A stretch of 49,618 nucleotides of DNA from Neobacillus jeddahensis (GTDB taxonomy: Bacteria; Bacillota; Bacilli; Bacillales; Cytobacillaceae), in the NCBI RefSeq assembly GCF_000612625.1, contig NZ_CCAS010000034.1:1-49618 (forward strand). The letters are read 5' to 3'. This document shows positions 23,033-31,992 of the stretch, in pieces. The position numbers and the translations under genes were made by a program. Under the pieces are notes generated by a model. That model was not told where the DNA came from, ran no database searches, and saw only the letters and a list, made by a program, of their open reading frames with translations. The stretch's first letter is position 1, and every line of letters begins with the position of its first letter.

Positions 23033-23485
23033 GTGGGAAAAAATACTTCAATCGTCTTGATTGGAAAAAGAATGGGTAGTCAAGAATTCCAATTTAAAAG
23101 CAAGCCAAGTTTTGCTGATGCAGTCCAGCTCTCACTGAAATCACGTAACCAGTATAAGAATGCCTCCTATCAATCCTTTCCGCTAACGGAGGATACAAAA
23201 ATTATTTTCTACTATCGGGATATCACCATTCAACTTACCCTCGATCAATTATCATGGGTGAGAATTGATAGTGAGACCCCCTTAACGGAAGAGGAGGTTA
23301 TCGACGTGTCAGCCAATTTTGTTCTCAAAGAAGGCAGCAAGATCACCTACCTCACGATGCCGCCAAGCCGTAAGAAAAGTTACAAAAAGGAAAACAAACC
23401 TGATTCATCATTCGTGGCGAAGGCAAACAAGCACAACGACAAGGGTCAAACAAGTGCCCATCATCAAGCGGGCAAAAACAAATAA
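23033..23485 (+). CDS. conserved-looking protein of unknown function with basic tail
   Basis: A 150-residue protein with an alpha/beta-looking first 110 residues (TSIVLIGKRMGSQEFQFKS, later DTKIIFYYRDITIQLTLDQL) and a Lys/His/Asn-rich disordered tail (KKSYKKENKPDS, HHQAGKNK). I chose GTG 23033, 8 nt after GGAGG; a TTG at 23018 overlaps that site. No membrane helix, no motif I can name. Divergent from the XRE regulator, followed by a weak terminator. Function unknown. Confidence 0.6.
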   Translation: MGKNTSIVLIGKRMGSQEFQFKSKPSFADAVQLSLKSRNQYKNASYQSFPLTEDTKIIFYYRDITIQLTLDQLSWVRIDSETPLTEEEVIDVSANFVLKEGSKITYLTMPPSRKKSYKKENKPDSSFVAKANKHNDKGQTSAHHQAGKNK

Positions 23486-23530
23486 AACCCAGCAAAGAAT
23501 CATTCACAACCAACCAAACCACAAAAAAGA

Positions 23531-23551
23531 CTCCCCCACGGAGCCTTTTTT
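23531..23551 (+). terminator. weak terminator
   Basis: CTCC-CCCAC-GGAG stem followed by CCTTTTTT. Confidence 0.45.
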
Positions 23552-23596
23552 ACATTCCCCTGCTTAGCTATGAGAATGCTATGTGTCCTTCCGAGG

Positions 23597-23704
23597 TGGA
23601 CATTGTCCATAAGTGGTGCCTGACACCACAACTGACAACACAATTGACACCAAAATTCTGCTATTTATCCAAAACCTGCCACTGTTATGGCACAGAATTG
23701 ACAC
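23597..23704. repeat. composite palindromes and TTGACAC repeats
   Basis: TGGACATTGTCCA (23597-23609) is followed by the exact 13-mer GGTGCCTGACACC (23615-23627). Downstream, AATTGACACC (23642) and GCACAGAATTGACAC (23690-23704) resemble the inverted repeat at 30869-30896. No gene occupies 23486-23808. Confidence 0.7.
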
Positions 23705-23772
23705 TTTTTCTTGAAATAAGACAAATTGTGATACACATTTAATGTTTTTGTAACATAACTGGCATATTGATT

Positions 23773-23781
23773 TGTTATAAA
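23773..23781 (+). promoter_or_regulatory. extended -10 promoter of the 3D-domain gene
   Basis: TGTTATAAA (TG-n-TATAAA) lies 27 nt before the start codon; the ribosome binding site is AAAGGAG. Confidence 0.5.
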
Positions 23782-23808
23782 TAGAGTACTAAGGAAAGGA
23801 GAACGTGT

Positions 23809-24924
23809 ATGCCAACGACAAAAAAGCGTATCATTCTCGTGTTACTTACAATGGTGTTAAGTGTTTCCGGAACAATGGTTACATATGCACAAACAAGTAG
23901 TGAGGCCCTACGAAATGCTCAACAACAACTAAATCAAAAAGCGAGTATCGTAGAACAAAAGCAGCAAGAACAACAATCTGTTAACAAAGAAATAGAAAAT
24001 ATTCAAAAAGAGTTAGAGTCTCTTTACAGCGATATTACAAAGAACCAAGAAGCTATGGCAAAAACGCAACAAAAAATCGATGAAACGAATCAACTCATCG
24101 AAGAGAAAAAAGCAGAGATTGTAGTCCTAGAGGACAAAATGCTCGCTCGTCAAGACATTATGAAAAAACGAGCAATGGCCATGCAACAAAATAGTAATGT
24201 GAACATGGTGATTAATCTATTTTTCGAGTCTGATAGTATCTCAGATTTCATCCAACGCGCGAGTGCTGCGTCTGAACTCATCGATGCAGATAAGGATATT
24301 TTAACAGCGCAAAAGGAAGACCTTAAACAGATTGAAAAAGATAAAGAAGAGATTGACCGCCAAGAACAAATCTTGGAAAAAGATCAACAAGCCCTTGCTG
24401 CACAACAAGCGACACTTGATCAAAACATGCAAAAAAGACAAGAAACTCTAAAAGTCATGCAAGATAAATATAATCAAATTGCGCAACAAGTAGCGCTTGC
24501 TGAAAAAGAGAAATCTGGGATTGAAAACCAGATGAAATCGATTCAGGCTTCGATTGCCCGTGAACAAGAAGCGGCAAAAGCGCGTACAGCTTCAGTAAAA
24601 TCTGCACCGGCACAAAGCAGTCCGGCCCCAGCTGTTGCAGGGAAAGAAATGTATGTGACGTCTACTGCTTATACTGCACAAAGCTCTGGACGCTATACGG
24701 CTGCGGGTTACGATATTGTGGCCAATCCCAACATAAAGTTAATTGCTGTTGACCCATCTGTTATTCCACTGGGAAGTAAAGTATGGGTGGAAGGCTATGG
24801 AGTCGCTGTTGCAGGTGATACTGGCGGTGCCATTCACGGACACAAAATTGACGTGCTCTTCCCAACCAATGGACAAGCGTATGCTTGGGGCAGAAAAACC
24901 GTCAAAATTATTATCCTTCAATAG
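23809..24924 (+). CDS. secreted coiled-coil protein with C-terminal 3D domain (cell-wall hydrolase-like)
   Basis: A 371-residue exported protein with a signal peptide (about 1-27, cleavage near TYAQ). A long coiled coil follows (about 30-265, rich in Gln, Lys and Glu), resembling the N-terminal regulatory part of CwlO/PcsB-type hydrolases. After a Ser/Ala/Pro linker comes a C-terminal 3D domain (about 283-371) of RlpA/YocH-like double-psi barrel type. It carries TSTAYT, AVDPSVIPLGSKVWVEGYG, DTGGAI and HKIDVLF, with the conserved aspartates. The C-terminal domain is expected to cleave glycan strands; the coiled coil may mediate control at the cell surface. A perfect terminator follows. It marks the last backbone gene before the accessory island. 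Confidence 0.88.
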   Translation: MPTTKKRIILVLLTMVLSVSGTMVTYAQTSSEALRNAQQQLNQKASIVEQKQQEQQSVNKEIENIQKELESLYSDITKNQEAMAKTQQKIDETNQLIEEKKAEIVVLEDKMLARQDIMKKRAMAMQQNSNVNMVINLFFESDSISDFIQRASAASELIDADKDILTAQKEDLKQIEKDKEEIDRQEQILEKDQQALAAQQATLDQNMQKRQETLKVMQDKYNQIAQQVALAEKEKSGIENQMKSIQASIAREQEAAKARTASVKSAPAQSSPAPAVAGKEMYVTSTAYTAQSSGRYTAAGYDIVANPNIKLIAVDPSVIPLGSKVWVEGYGVAVAGDTGGAIHGHKIDVLFPTNGQAYAWGRKTVKIIILQ

Positions 24925-24988
24925 CTATCACCGTCATGCGAAATGAATCGCATACTAGTACAAGCTTCACAACAAGATGCATAGTACC

Positions 24989-25024
24989 AAGAGACCTAAC
25001 AGAGAACCTGTTAGGTCTCTTTTA
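24989..25024 (+). terminator. terminator of the 3D-domain gene
   Basis: A 14-bp perfect stem AAGAGACCTAACAG/CTGTTAGGTCTCTT with a 5-nt loop, then TTTT. Confidence 0.93.
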
Positions 25025-25045
25025 ATGTGGAAAAAAATGGAAAAT

Positions 25046-25058
25046 GGTGCCTGACACC
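25046..25058. repeat. GGTGCCTGACACC palindrome
   Basis: An exact copy within the longer inverted repeat AATGGTGCCTGACACCATT, just after the terminator. Confidence 0.85.
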
Positions 25059-25175
25059 ATTTCTACTATCTTGATAGAAGAAAAAGGATGAGGAAAATAA
25101 AGGAAAACTAGTAGCTGTAATGGAATAAAGGAAGTAGGGGTAATGGTGAAAATCACTTAAGGAGGTAAGAAAACG

Positions 25176-25277
25176 GTAGGGGTAGGTAAGAAGGATCGCT
25201 GGAATGCAGATTTGTATGATGAAAGACATCGGTTTGTTTCCTCTTATGGAGAGGATTTTGTGGGCGGCAAGATGTAA
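25176..25277 (+). pseudogene. remnant of a SAM-dependent methyltransferase N-terminus
   Basis: The frame KKDRWNADLYDERHRFVSSY followed by GEDFV is the typical N-terminus of a small class I methyltransferase (W-N-A-x-L-Y-D...H-x-F-V-S-x-Y-G). It ends after about 33 codons at TAA, before any SAM motif. An AAGGAGG lies upstream, but the expected start position reads GTA. This looks like the 5' stub of a deleted backbone gene at the left border of the island. Confidence 0.55.
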
Positions 25278-25359
25278 TAAGCCGTTCCAACCCTTGATAT
25301 GACTGGGTTTTTAAGTAAGATGAGAGTGGTTTGCTAACATTTTGATAACAATGAGGATT

Positions 25360-25766
25360 TTAATCGAGGCTTCTCATAAGTTCACTGAACTTTTGGGAGG
25401 CTTCTTTTTTTCTTGGATTACGTGAAGGTACACATTTTTCGTAATCTGATCATCGGTATGACCGGGCCTGTCCATGATTTGTTCGAGTGATACACCAGCC
25501 TCGGCAAGAAGCGACGTATAGTGAATGTGGTGTTAATTCTTTATTGAGACCGGAAATAGCCAGTAAACTTGCCATTCTGTTTTGACAATTCTTAATGACG
25601 ATAGGATAGCCATATTGGCGCTCTGTTTTAGCAAAGATGAAGTCTTTGTTATAATAAGTATTCCCTAGTCGTTCAATCACTTGATTTTGATCCTCTTTAT
25701 GCTTCTTCAAAGTGTTTATCACCTTCACATCCACAATAATCTTTCTTCGTGATGCTGATTGTATGG
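25360..25766 (-). pseudogene. C-terminal remnant of a tyrosine recombinase (phage/ICE integrase)
   Basis: Read on the minus strand, the pieces TIQSASRRKIIVDVKVINTL, DFIFAKTERQYGYPIVIKN, ELTPHSL, SLLAEAGVSLEQIMDRPGH, then DDQITKNVYLHV and KKEASQKFSELMRSLD follow the catalytic half of a Tn916/phage-type integrase. They are split by frameshifts near LTPHSL and in an A run near 25410. The second catalytic Arg is lost at the frameshift. It marks a former integrating element; no att site or tRNA was seen beside it. Confidence 0.75.
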
Positions 25767-25843
25767 TTTTAAATCCTTACCTATCTGTATGAATATGAAA
25801 TGTTATAATATTATTAACAAATTTTAGAAATGTAGGTGAGAAA

Positions 25844-26722
25844 ATGGAGAACTTAAAAAGATTCATTCAAATCATCTTAGTAAGTACACCACTCCTAATT
25901 CTAAGTGGCTGTTCTAATTTTTCTAAAGATGATCTGAATAAACCAATACAGGAATATTTGAAAACGAACTACGGAATACAAGATGAGTTTACTGTTATTA
26001 AGACAGACAATAATTGGTTCGAAGGGATTGACCATCATACTACAATAGAAATTAAAAAGCCCTATCATGCTTATCCAAACCTTACAATTAAAAGAGATAC
26101 GTTACAAATTTTGGGTGATGAAAGTGACGATATCTATTTAGCGCAATTTAAAGGTGCGTATATAAAGCAACACCCTGAAGTGGTTCAAGTAATGAAACAA
26201 ATAATAAAAAAGTATGGATTAGTAAAATATCCCAATAAAGTTGTTCTAAAAGAAGATAGCCCTATTTCAATATTTCCTTACACTAACATTAGATTAAATA
26301 TAATTAATTCTCAAGTGCTACTTGATGATTTTAAAAAGACTCAAAGGATTGATACTATTGATCTTTTACCTAAATTAAAACCAAGTGACCCTCGACGTGC
26401 TTATTTTAATTCAAGGTTTGTAGGTGTAGTGAATTTTTTATTTGAATTTGACATGTATGAAAATAAACATCCTATTCCGAAGGCAAAAGATTTAATAGAG
26501 GACTTTCAAAAAAGTGGCGTATTAAAGAAAGGAGTATACAATATTGATATGTTAGTAAAAGATTCAACTACTGGTGATTCTTCTGTTATGGAAAAATGTA
26601 ATGTAGCTTTGTTTGAAGTTGATGAAATTGGACAATATACAATAATTGCTTCTCCAACGTATGATGAAGTAGATAAATCTTACTTTTACGGTGATTATGA
26701 AGCTAAAAAAATGAAAGAATAG
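25844..26722 (+). CDS. lipoprotein of unknown function
   Basis: A 292-residue lipoprotein: the signal RFIQIILVSTPLLILSGC ends in the lipobox LSGC (Cys about 23). The mature part is alpha/beta, Lys-rich and without a domain I can name; it includes EYLKTNYGIQDEFTVIKT and PYHAYPNLTIKRDTLQIL. Lipoproteins of this general type are frequent cargo of mobile islands in Bacillus and Staphylococcus. The ribosome binding site is GTAGGTGAG. The gene is AT-rich like the rest of the island, and it is closed by a hairpin. Function unknown. Confidence 0.75.
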   Translation: MENLKRFIQIILVSTPLLILSGCSNFSKDDLNKPIQEYLKTNYGIQDEFTVIKTDNNWFEGIDHHTTIEIKKPYHAYPNLTIKRDTLQILGDESDDIYLAQFKGAYIKQHPEVVQVMKQIIKKYGLVKYPNKVVLKEDSPISIFPYTNIRLNIINSQVLLDDFKKTQRIDTIDLLPKLKPSDPRRAYFNSRFVGVVNFLFEFDMYENKHPIPKAKDLIEDFQKSGVLKKGVYNIDMLVKDSTTGDSSVMEKCNVALFEVDEIGQYTIIASPTYDEVDKSYFYGDYEAKKMKE

Positions 26723-26733
26723 ATTAGATTTTT

Positions 26734-26766
26734 AAGTCGATTTCCAAAATGGGTTCGACTTTTTTA
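26734..26766 (+). terminator. terminator of the lipoprotein gene
   Basis: AAGTCGA/TCGACTT stem with a 14-nt loop, then TTTTTATTTT. Confidence 0.8.
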
Positions 26767-26859
26767 TTTTCGATTAACAATTGAGTAAGAGCGAACATTT
26801 TCTATTTCACAGTAAGTCCGAATTTTCTTGAATTTCTTTTTGGTGTCTATATAAATCGT

Positions 26860-27333
26860 CACAATAACTCACACCTATTTGTACATTTTTGCTGTCCGCT
26901 TTCAGCCAATAACGACAAACATTCGCCTAGCAATTGGAAAAGGTAACTTTTTCTTAATGAATTTAACGGCATCTTCAATTTTGCCCAAAGTATCCTTGGG
27001 GCTGTTTTCCCATAGGAAGCTCTTGTACAGCCTAATAAATTCTTGTTTGATGCATCTCCTCAATTTGATAAATTTCACGAAGCACCTTCATAACTTCTTA
27101 CTTTACTTTCTCCAATCTTAAAATCCTTATCTTTCTCCCTAAGTCCAGTTCGAATTAGCTCTTTATATTTATCAAGTTTATTTTCCTATTACGGCTTGGG
27201 ACCATGCATTCGGTCATTTCCTCATGAGCTCTTTGCAGGTAGGAGTATACTGTATTTCTCGCAATATCTAGTTTTCTGGCAATCTTGCCTTTTAAAAATC
27301 CTTTCCTCCTAAGCTGATGTATTTCCATATCCC
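26860..27333 (-). pseudogene. decayed IS21-type IstA transposase
   Basis: On the minus strand a start MEIHQLRRKGFLKGKIARKL then DIARNTVYSYLQRA is a Tn-type helix-turn-helix. Further on KVRSYEG, REIYQIEEM and AVQELPMGKQPQGYFGQ follow the IstA pattern (usually ...GxQAQVDFG). Several in-frame stops and frameshifts separate the pieces, and the catalytic DDE part and IstB are missing. Bases 26767-26859 and 27334-27471 hold no other gene. Confidence 0.55.
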
Positions 27334-27471
27334 CCCTAACACTGGCGAATAAGGACTCAAGGAAAAAGTATCTAACAAAAAAATTAGAAATTAAGTTGTG
27401 AAATATTGCATTAGTACCTCTTTATATTATGTAATTCAAAAACACATTAAATATGGAAAGAGGTAATTTAC

Positions 27472-29676
27472 ATGGATGAAATGGTACTCACAGTTCAAAA
27501 TTGGTTGAATGCCACTTATACAGGAAAGCCCGGATATAATCCGGTAAATCCGAGTGGAAAAACGGGATGGGAGACTATGTATGGATTAACAAGGGCGTTG
27601 CAAATTGAACTGGGAATTGCAACCCCAGCTGACAGCGTTGGTCCCACAACGTTACAGTATTTAACTAATTTAGGACCGATCTCAATGAATTCTAATACAA
27701 AAACCAATATCGTATTAATTATTCAAGGAGGAATGTATTGCAAAGGGTATAATCCCGGAGGTTTTACAGGGGTATTCGGCTCCGGTACGCAAAGTGGTAT
27801 CGCCAGTATGCAATCTAATTTAGGAATTCAGAATCCTGATGGGGTTGTGACTCCCAAACTCTTTAAAGCTTTGTTAAATATGGATGCCTATGTTTTATTA
27901 GAAGGTGGAAATCCAAAAATCCGCTCTATTCAACAATGGCTGAACAATAAATATATCAAACGACAAAACTTTTTCTACATGCCATGTGATGGATTTTATT
28001 CTCGAGATGTACAAAAATCTTTAGTCTATGGAATCCAATATGAAGAAGGTCTTGATGACGCTACCGCAAATGGAAACTTTGGGCCGACTACTCAGAGATT
28101 AATTCCAACTTTAAATGTAAATGATGTTGATGGAAATCATAGCTTTATTCACTTATTTCAAGCAGCCATGATATTTAATAATTTTGATGTTTCATTTGAT
28201 GGTATCTTTAATACAACACTTAGTAATACGGTTAAAGGTTTTCAAAAATTTTGCATGTTACCGCAAACAGGCATTGGTGATTTTCAAACTTGGGCTTCTT
28301 TATTACAGAGTACTGGAGATCCAACAAGAAAAGGAACAGCTTGTGATTGTATTACTGAGGTTACACCAGCAAGAGCTCAAACCTTGAAAAACGCTGGTTA
28401 TACAACTGTTGGGCGATATCTAACTAATGCTAGTGCAACTGGATTAAATAAAAAAATTCAACCAGGAGAATTAGAAAATATTTTTGCTGCTGGATTGTCT
28501 GTGTTCCCTATTTATCAAACATATGGTGGAGACGCTACCTATTTTAATAGAAGACAAGGTGCTTCTGATGCAACTGCTGCCTATATTGCTGCAGAAAAAT
28601 ACGGATTTAAAGAAGGTACAACAATATATTTCTCAGTAGATTTTGATGTTCTTGGGGACGAAATTACGAACAATATTCTCCCTCACTTTTCTGCAATCAA
28701 ATCTGAATTTGCTTCTATGGGCGGAAAGTTTAAAGTCGGAATTTATGGGCCAAGGGCAGTTGGAATACGTGCTCATGAAGCTGGATATGCTGAATATACC
28801 TTTGTAAGCGGCATGTCCACTGGATTCAGCGGAAACTTGGGATATCCTCTTCCTCCAAACTGGTCATTTGACCAGATTTCAACCATCACCGTCGGTACTG
28901 GGGTGGGCTCAATTCAAATTGACAATAATATTAATTCTGGTCGAGATTCAGGTCAATTTTCCGTTTCACCTAGTCCATCACTTGATGGTTTAGATTATCC
29001 TTTAGCGTTCCCTTATATCAATTCTGTTCGGAATGAAGTTAGCCCAGTAGTTGATTCAGGGAAAAATTGGTTCCAAAAATGGATTTTGGAAGATTTTGGG
29101 GACGTTATCGGGGCTGATTTTTATCTTATAAGTGCAAAAGATGCAGTGGAAAACGTTCTTAATCACGACGCTTTAATTACTAGATTAGCAAGAAAGCTTC
29201 AAATGAGAAAATCTTTTATTCAAACTGTATTGGCGTGGGAGTCTTCCGTTGAAAACATTTTAGACGTCGCAAAAGATTTGCTTGTAGATGAAGGAGTGGA
29301 ATCAGATTCTAGTACAGGACCTTGTCAAATATTTGCAGCCACAGCAATTAAAGCAAGAGGATGGGCAGCCTACAATGGTTATTTAGAAGAAGAAATTCTT
29401 GATCCGAGCAATCCTGTTCATTTAAGAGTCATTTGGGAAGCATTAAACTCTAATCCAACTTACAATATTGAAAGTGCTGCTTGGGTCTTAAAATGGGGAG
29501 CAGTTCATATCCTTGGACTTAATGTAAATATGCTTGATTATAATGAAGAAGAAATCAAAGCAACTTTGGCTAGGTATAACGGGACGGGCGACAAAGCAAC
29601 CGAATACGGAGAAAGAAACTACTCGATATATCAAGCTTTTGAGCAATACAACGAGCTTAGTCGATTAGGAAACTAA
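27472..29676 (+). CDS. ybfG: YbfG-like protein: peptidoglycan-binding repeats, DUF1906 glycoside-hydrolase-like domain, C-terminal lysozyme-like region
   Basis: A 734-residue protein close in length and organisation to B. subtilis YbfG. Residues about 1-285 hold repeated peptidoglycan-binding-like units (VQNWLNATYTG, later IQQWLNNKY and VKGFQKFCMLPQTGIGDFQT). Residues about 297-500 are a DUF1906 (Rv2525c-like) TIM-barrel domain: TPARAQTLKNAGYTTVGRYL, GLSVFPIYQTYGG, YFSVDFDV and KVGIYGPRAVG. The C-terminal 200 residues (QTVLAWESS, TGPCQIFAATAI, LARYNGTGDKATEYGE) look like a goose-lysozyme-type segment with a Glu. No signal peptide is present, so export must be non-classical or need lysis. The gene is intact within a decayed island, with a good ribosome binding site (AAAGAGGTAA) and its own terminator. 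Confidence 0.8.
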   Translation: MDEMVLTVQNWLNATYTGKPGYNPVNPSGKTGWETMYGLTRALQIELGIATPADSVGPTTLQYLTNLGPISMNSNTKTNIVLIIQGGMYCKGYNPGGFTGVFGSGTQSGIASMQSNLGIQNPDGVVTPKLFKALLNMDAYVLLEGGNPKIRSIQQWLNNKYIKRQNFFYMPCDGFYSRDVQKSLVYGIQYEEGLDDATANGNFGPTTQRLIPTLNVNDVDGNHSFIHLFQAAMIFNNFDVSFDGIFNTTLSNTVKGFQKFCMLPQTGIGDFQTWASLLQSTGDPTRKGTACDCITEVTPARAQTLKNAGYTTVGRYLTNASATGLNKKIQPGELENIFAAGLSVFPIYQTYGGDATYFNRRQGASDATAAYIAAEKYGFKEGTTIYFSVDFDVLGDEITNNILPHFSAIKSEFASMGGKFKVGIYGPRAVGIRAHEAGYAEYTFVSGMSTGFSGNLGYPLPPNWSFDQISTITVGTGVGSIQIDNNINSGRDSGQFSVSPSPSLDGLDYPLAFPYINSVRNEVSPVVDSGKNWFQKWILEDFGDVIGADFYLISAKDAVENVLNHDALITRLARKLQMRKSFIQTVLAWESSVENILDVAKDLLVDEGVESDSSTGPCQIFAATAIKARGWAAYNGYLEEEILDPSNPVHLRVIWEALNSNPTYNIESAAWVLKWGAVHILGLNVNMLDYNEEEIKATLARYNGTGDKATEYGERNYSIYQAFEQYNELSRLGN

Positions 29677-29742
29677 AACATTTTTGTTATGATGGGAATT
29701 TTCAAGAAATAATTAAGATCTTTTAAAATAATAGTTTTAAAG

Positions 29743-29788
29743 AAAAATATGGTGTGAAATTGGCGTCTCATCATATTTTTCTTTTTTT
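29743..29788 (+). terminator. terminator of the YbfG-like gene
   Basis: AAAAATATG/CATATTTTT stem with a long, partly paired loop, followed by CTTTTTTT. Confidence 0.65.
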
Positions 29789-29816
29789 ATATTCAGCCAG
29801 AAAGGAGGATGTTTTT

Positions 29817-29858
29817 ATGAGGTATATGAACCCCAAGCTAACATTTCCTCCATGTTAA
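29817..29858 (+). pseudogene. truncated gene head (13 codons)
   Basis: A perfect AAAGGAGGA precedes ATG and MRYMNPKLTFPPC, then TAA. Such a strong translation start with so short a frame looks like the 5' end of a gene whose body was deleted. It could also be a genuine tiny peptide. Confidence 0.4.
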
Positions 29859-29902
29859 GGCATTATTTTATAGTCAATTACTAAATTATTAATACTCCCC
29901 TT

Positions 29903-30220
29903 TTAAGTTGCATTCCTAAAAAATTCATCTATAAATTCAATGATTAGAGCAAAAATAATAAGACTGATTGGCAATAAATTTACAAATAGAACCAAAATTC
30001 TTTTGACTAAATTTTCTTTGCTGAACATTGAAATAATGCTTAAAGGAATGCCAATCAAGGAACTAAAAAATGCAAGTAATGTAAAGATTCGTAGGATAGA
30101 TTCTACGCTATTGTTGGATGTTGTAGATGATATATATAAGGACGTTGGTAAAACAATAATTGTAGCTAGGGCTGTGAAAAACGAGATTTTTGTGAATACA
30201 TTCAGATTTTTCCTTTCCAA
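29903..30220 (-). CDS. small membrane protein
   Basis: A 105-residue protein with three membrane helices (about 8-28, 42-62 and 72-95) and short charged termini. I start at TTG 30220, preceded by GAGGTGA; the upstream extension from 30295 lacks any signal. The sequence (TSLYISSTTSNNSVESILRI, later LLAFFSSLIGIPLSIISM) fits no family I can name. It lies alone on the minus strand, AT-rich like the island. Function unknown. Confidence 0.6.
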   Translation of the reverse strand: MERKNLNVFTKISFFTALATIIVLPTSLYISSTTSNNSVESILRIFTLLAFFSSLIGIPLSIISMFSKENLVKRILVLFVNLLPISLIIFALIIEFIDEFFRNAT

Positions 30221-30298
30221 AAAATCACCTCTATTCAAAAAAATTATAACAGTTATTGTAGATAGATTATTATTTAGTTGTTCAACGAGCTGCAATAA

Positions 30299-30483
30299 CT
30301 ACACAGTGTTTCGGCCATGACGGACCATTTGAGTTACAACTTTTGCATCAGAGGCAATCTTGAAAAGAAAGTCCTCCAAGTGGGGATTCTGTTTAGAAAC
30401 CCTACTGATTTTTTCCATTTCAATTTCATATATTTTGTAAGCTGTTCGATTTGAATATCAAGATTTTGATCTTTTACGCTCAT
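30299..30483 (-). pseudogene. frameshifted small gene, unknown family
   Basis: Two minus-strand frames join after a 1-2 nt shift: MSVKDQNLDIQIEQLTK and then YEIEMEKISRVSKQNPHLED continuing to MVRHGRNTV before TAG. The composition is protein-like and helical. No family recognised. Confidence 0.4.
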
Positions 30484-30840
30484 CGAGTATATCCATAGAT
30501 CACTTTTTGCTATCTTTTAATTTGTATTTTTGCTAGGTATTATTGAGAGTCTTTCAAAATAATAATATCAAGTAATAAAAATCCTATCAATACTATAGGG
30601 AGTGGGATACAGTCTTCGAGAAAAGAAAGCAAAGGTAAAATCAGCCCTTGAATGTGATGAGAAGCTCACTCTTTAAGCATTTTTAAAGGATGAAAAGAAG
30701 AGGAATTTTCGCATGTTGTATCTGATCACAAATTATTTTTGGTATCACCAAGGAGGAAAAATTTATAAAATAACTTCCCTAAAGGTGATAAAAAATCAAC
30801 TAGAAGCATTCCTGTTAGAAGGATTTTCGGGGACTTGAAC
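30484..30840. other. gene-free AT-rich stretch left of the IS110 remnant
   Basis: No supported gene. A 41-codon plus-strand frame beginning MLYLITNYFWYHQGG (near 30714) has no clear ribosome binding site. The part next to the IS110 remnant may include its non-coding left end. Confidence 0.35.
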
Positions 30841-30868
30841 TAAAAAGAGCCCTCTTGGTATGATACGG

Positions 30869-30896
30869 GGTGTCAAATCTGCACAGAATTGACACC
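30869..30896. repeat. GGTGTCAA/TTGACACC inverted repeat at the IS110 left end
   Basis: Arms 30869-30876 and 30889-30896 enclose ATCTGCACAGAA. The right arm with its flank (GCACAGAATTGACAC) is shared with 23690-23704. It lies 29 nt before the transposase start codon, in the part of IS110-type elements where a guide (bridge) RNA can be encoded. Confidence 0.6.
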
Positions 30897-30924
30897 TAAC
30901 TTAGTTAACCAAGGAGGACTCCAT

Positions 30925-31725
30925 ATGGATTTTAAACAAAGTCAAAAATAAATCAAGTCAACGAAAAAACACTCGTCATTAGGATCGATATTGCCAAGCT
31001 GACACATTACGCTTGCTTTGTAGATGATCGCGGACGAGTGCTTCGAAAGTCATTTTCCATTTCACAACCACGAGATGGTTTTGAACAATTATATCAACGT
31101 ATTTTGGCTGCCATGAACGAACATGCAAAAACAGAAGTCATTGTTGGGATTGAACCTACGGGCCATTATTGGCTTAATTTAGCCTATTTCCTTGAGGAAC
31201 GGGGAATTCCTCTGGTCATGACCAATCCGATGCACGTCAAACGTTCGAAGGAGTTGGACGATAATTTACCAACCAAACATGACCGTAAAGATGCTTTAGT
31301 GATTGCTCGTCTTATTAAAGATTGACGCCTTAGCTATCCTGAAAGACATGGAGGCTGAACTTCGTGTTGGGGCCACGTTTAGGGGCAAGTTGACAGAGGA
31401 ACTTGGAGCTGTCAAAAACATGATGATTCGCTAGTTAGATCGTTATTTTGCTGAGTTCTCTCAGGTGTTTCTATTAATTAGAAAGGTGGCGACCGTACTT
31501 GAATGTACCCCATTTCCAAGTGACCTTCGTCTAAAACATCCAGATGAACTTTTTCTCTTTACCGCCAAGTTGAAGGACTCAAATCTCCTCAACGGCCGAA
31601 AGCAAAACGCCTCATTGAAGTCACAGCTAAATCCATCGGAGTAACAGAAGGACGGGAGATGGCCTGTATTGAAATTGCCACGGCTTATGGTCATTTTTCC
31701 ACTTTTCCATTCTTAATACATGTAT
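30925..31725 (+). pseudogene. decayed IS110-family transposase
   Basis: A strong AAGGAGG precedes ATG and MDFKQSQK, then a stop. The frame resumes with TLVIRIDIAKLTHYACFVDD (DEDD catalytic Asp), RGRVLRKSFS, VIVGIEPTGHYWLNLAYFLE (catalytic Glu), NPMHVKRSKELDDNLPTKHD and DALVIARLIKD. After a further stop at 31325, frames give LSYPEDMEAELRVGA, EELGAVKNMMIR, LECTPFPSDLRLKHPDELF and a degraded TransposaseIS116-like segment to about 31725. This is the RuvC-like DEDD family of IS110, broken by several stops and frameshifts and lacking its C-terminal Ser domain. Confidence 0.85.
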
Positions 31726-31822
31726 AGAGAAGGAGGACAAGTTTTAGAACTCCTTTTGATATTTGATACCTTTAGGTGTAGTTATATAAAAAAGATTGAT
31801 TATTTAAAATAAAGACTGATTA

Positions 31823-31855
31823 AAAATCCTGTGTTAATATGCAGGATTTTTTCTT
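31823..31855 (+). terminator. terminator-like hairpin
   Basis: AAAATCCTG/CAGGATTTT stem with a 10-nt loop, followed by TTCTT. The rest of 31726-31990 holds no gene. Confidence 0.6.
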
Positions 31856-31992
31856 GTTCCACAAACGGACCATTATCTTGAATAAAACACTAATAGAAAA
31901 ACGTTATGGGTAAGGAGATTGTGAGAATTTTCACTAAAACTAAATGGGCAGAATAATGAATAGAGATTTGTATAAATAGGAGGGATTTTATT

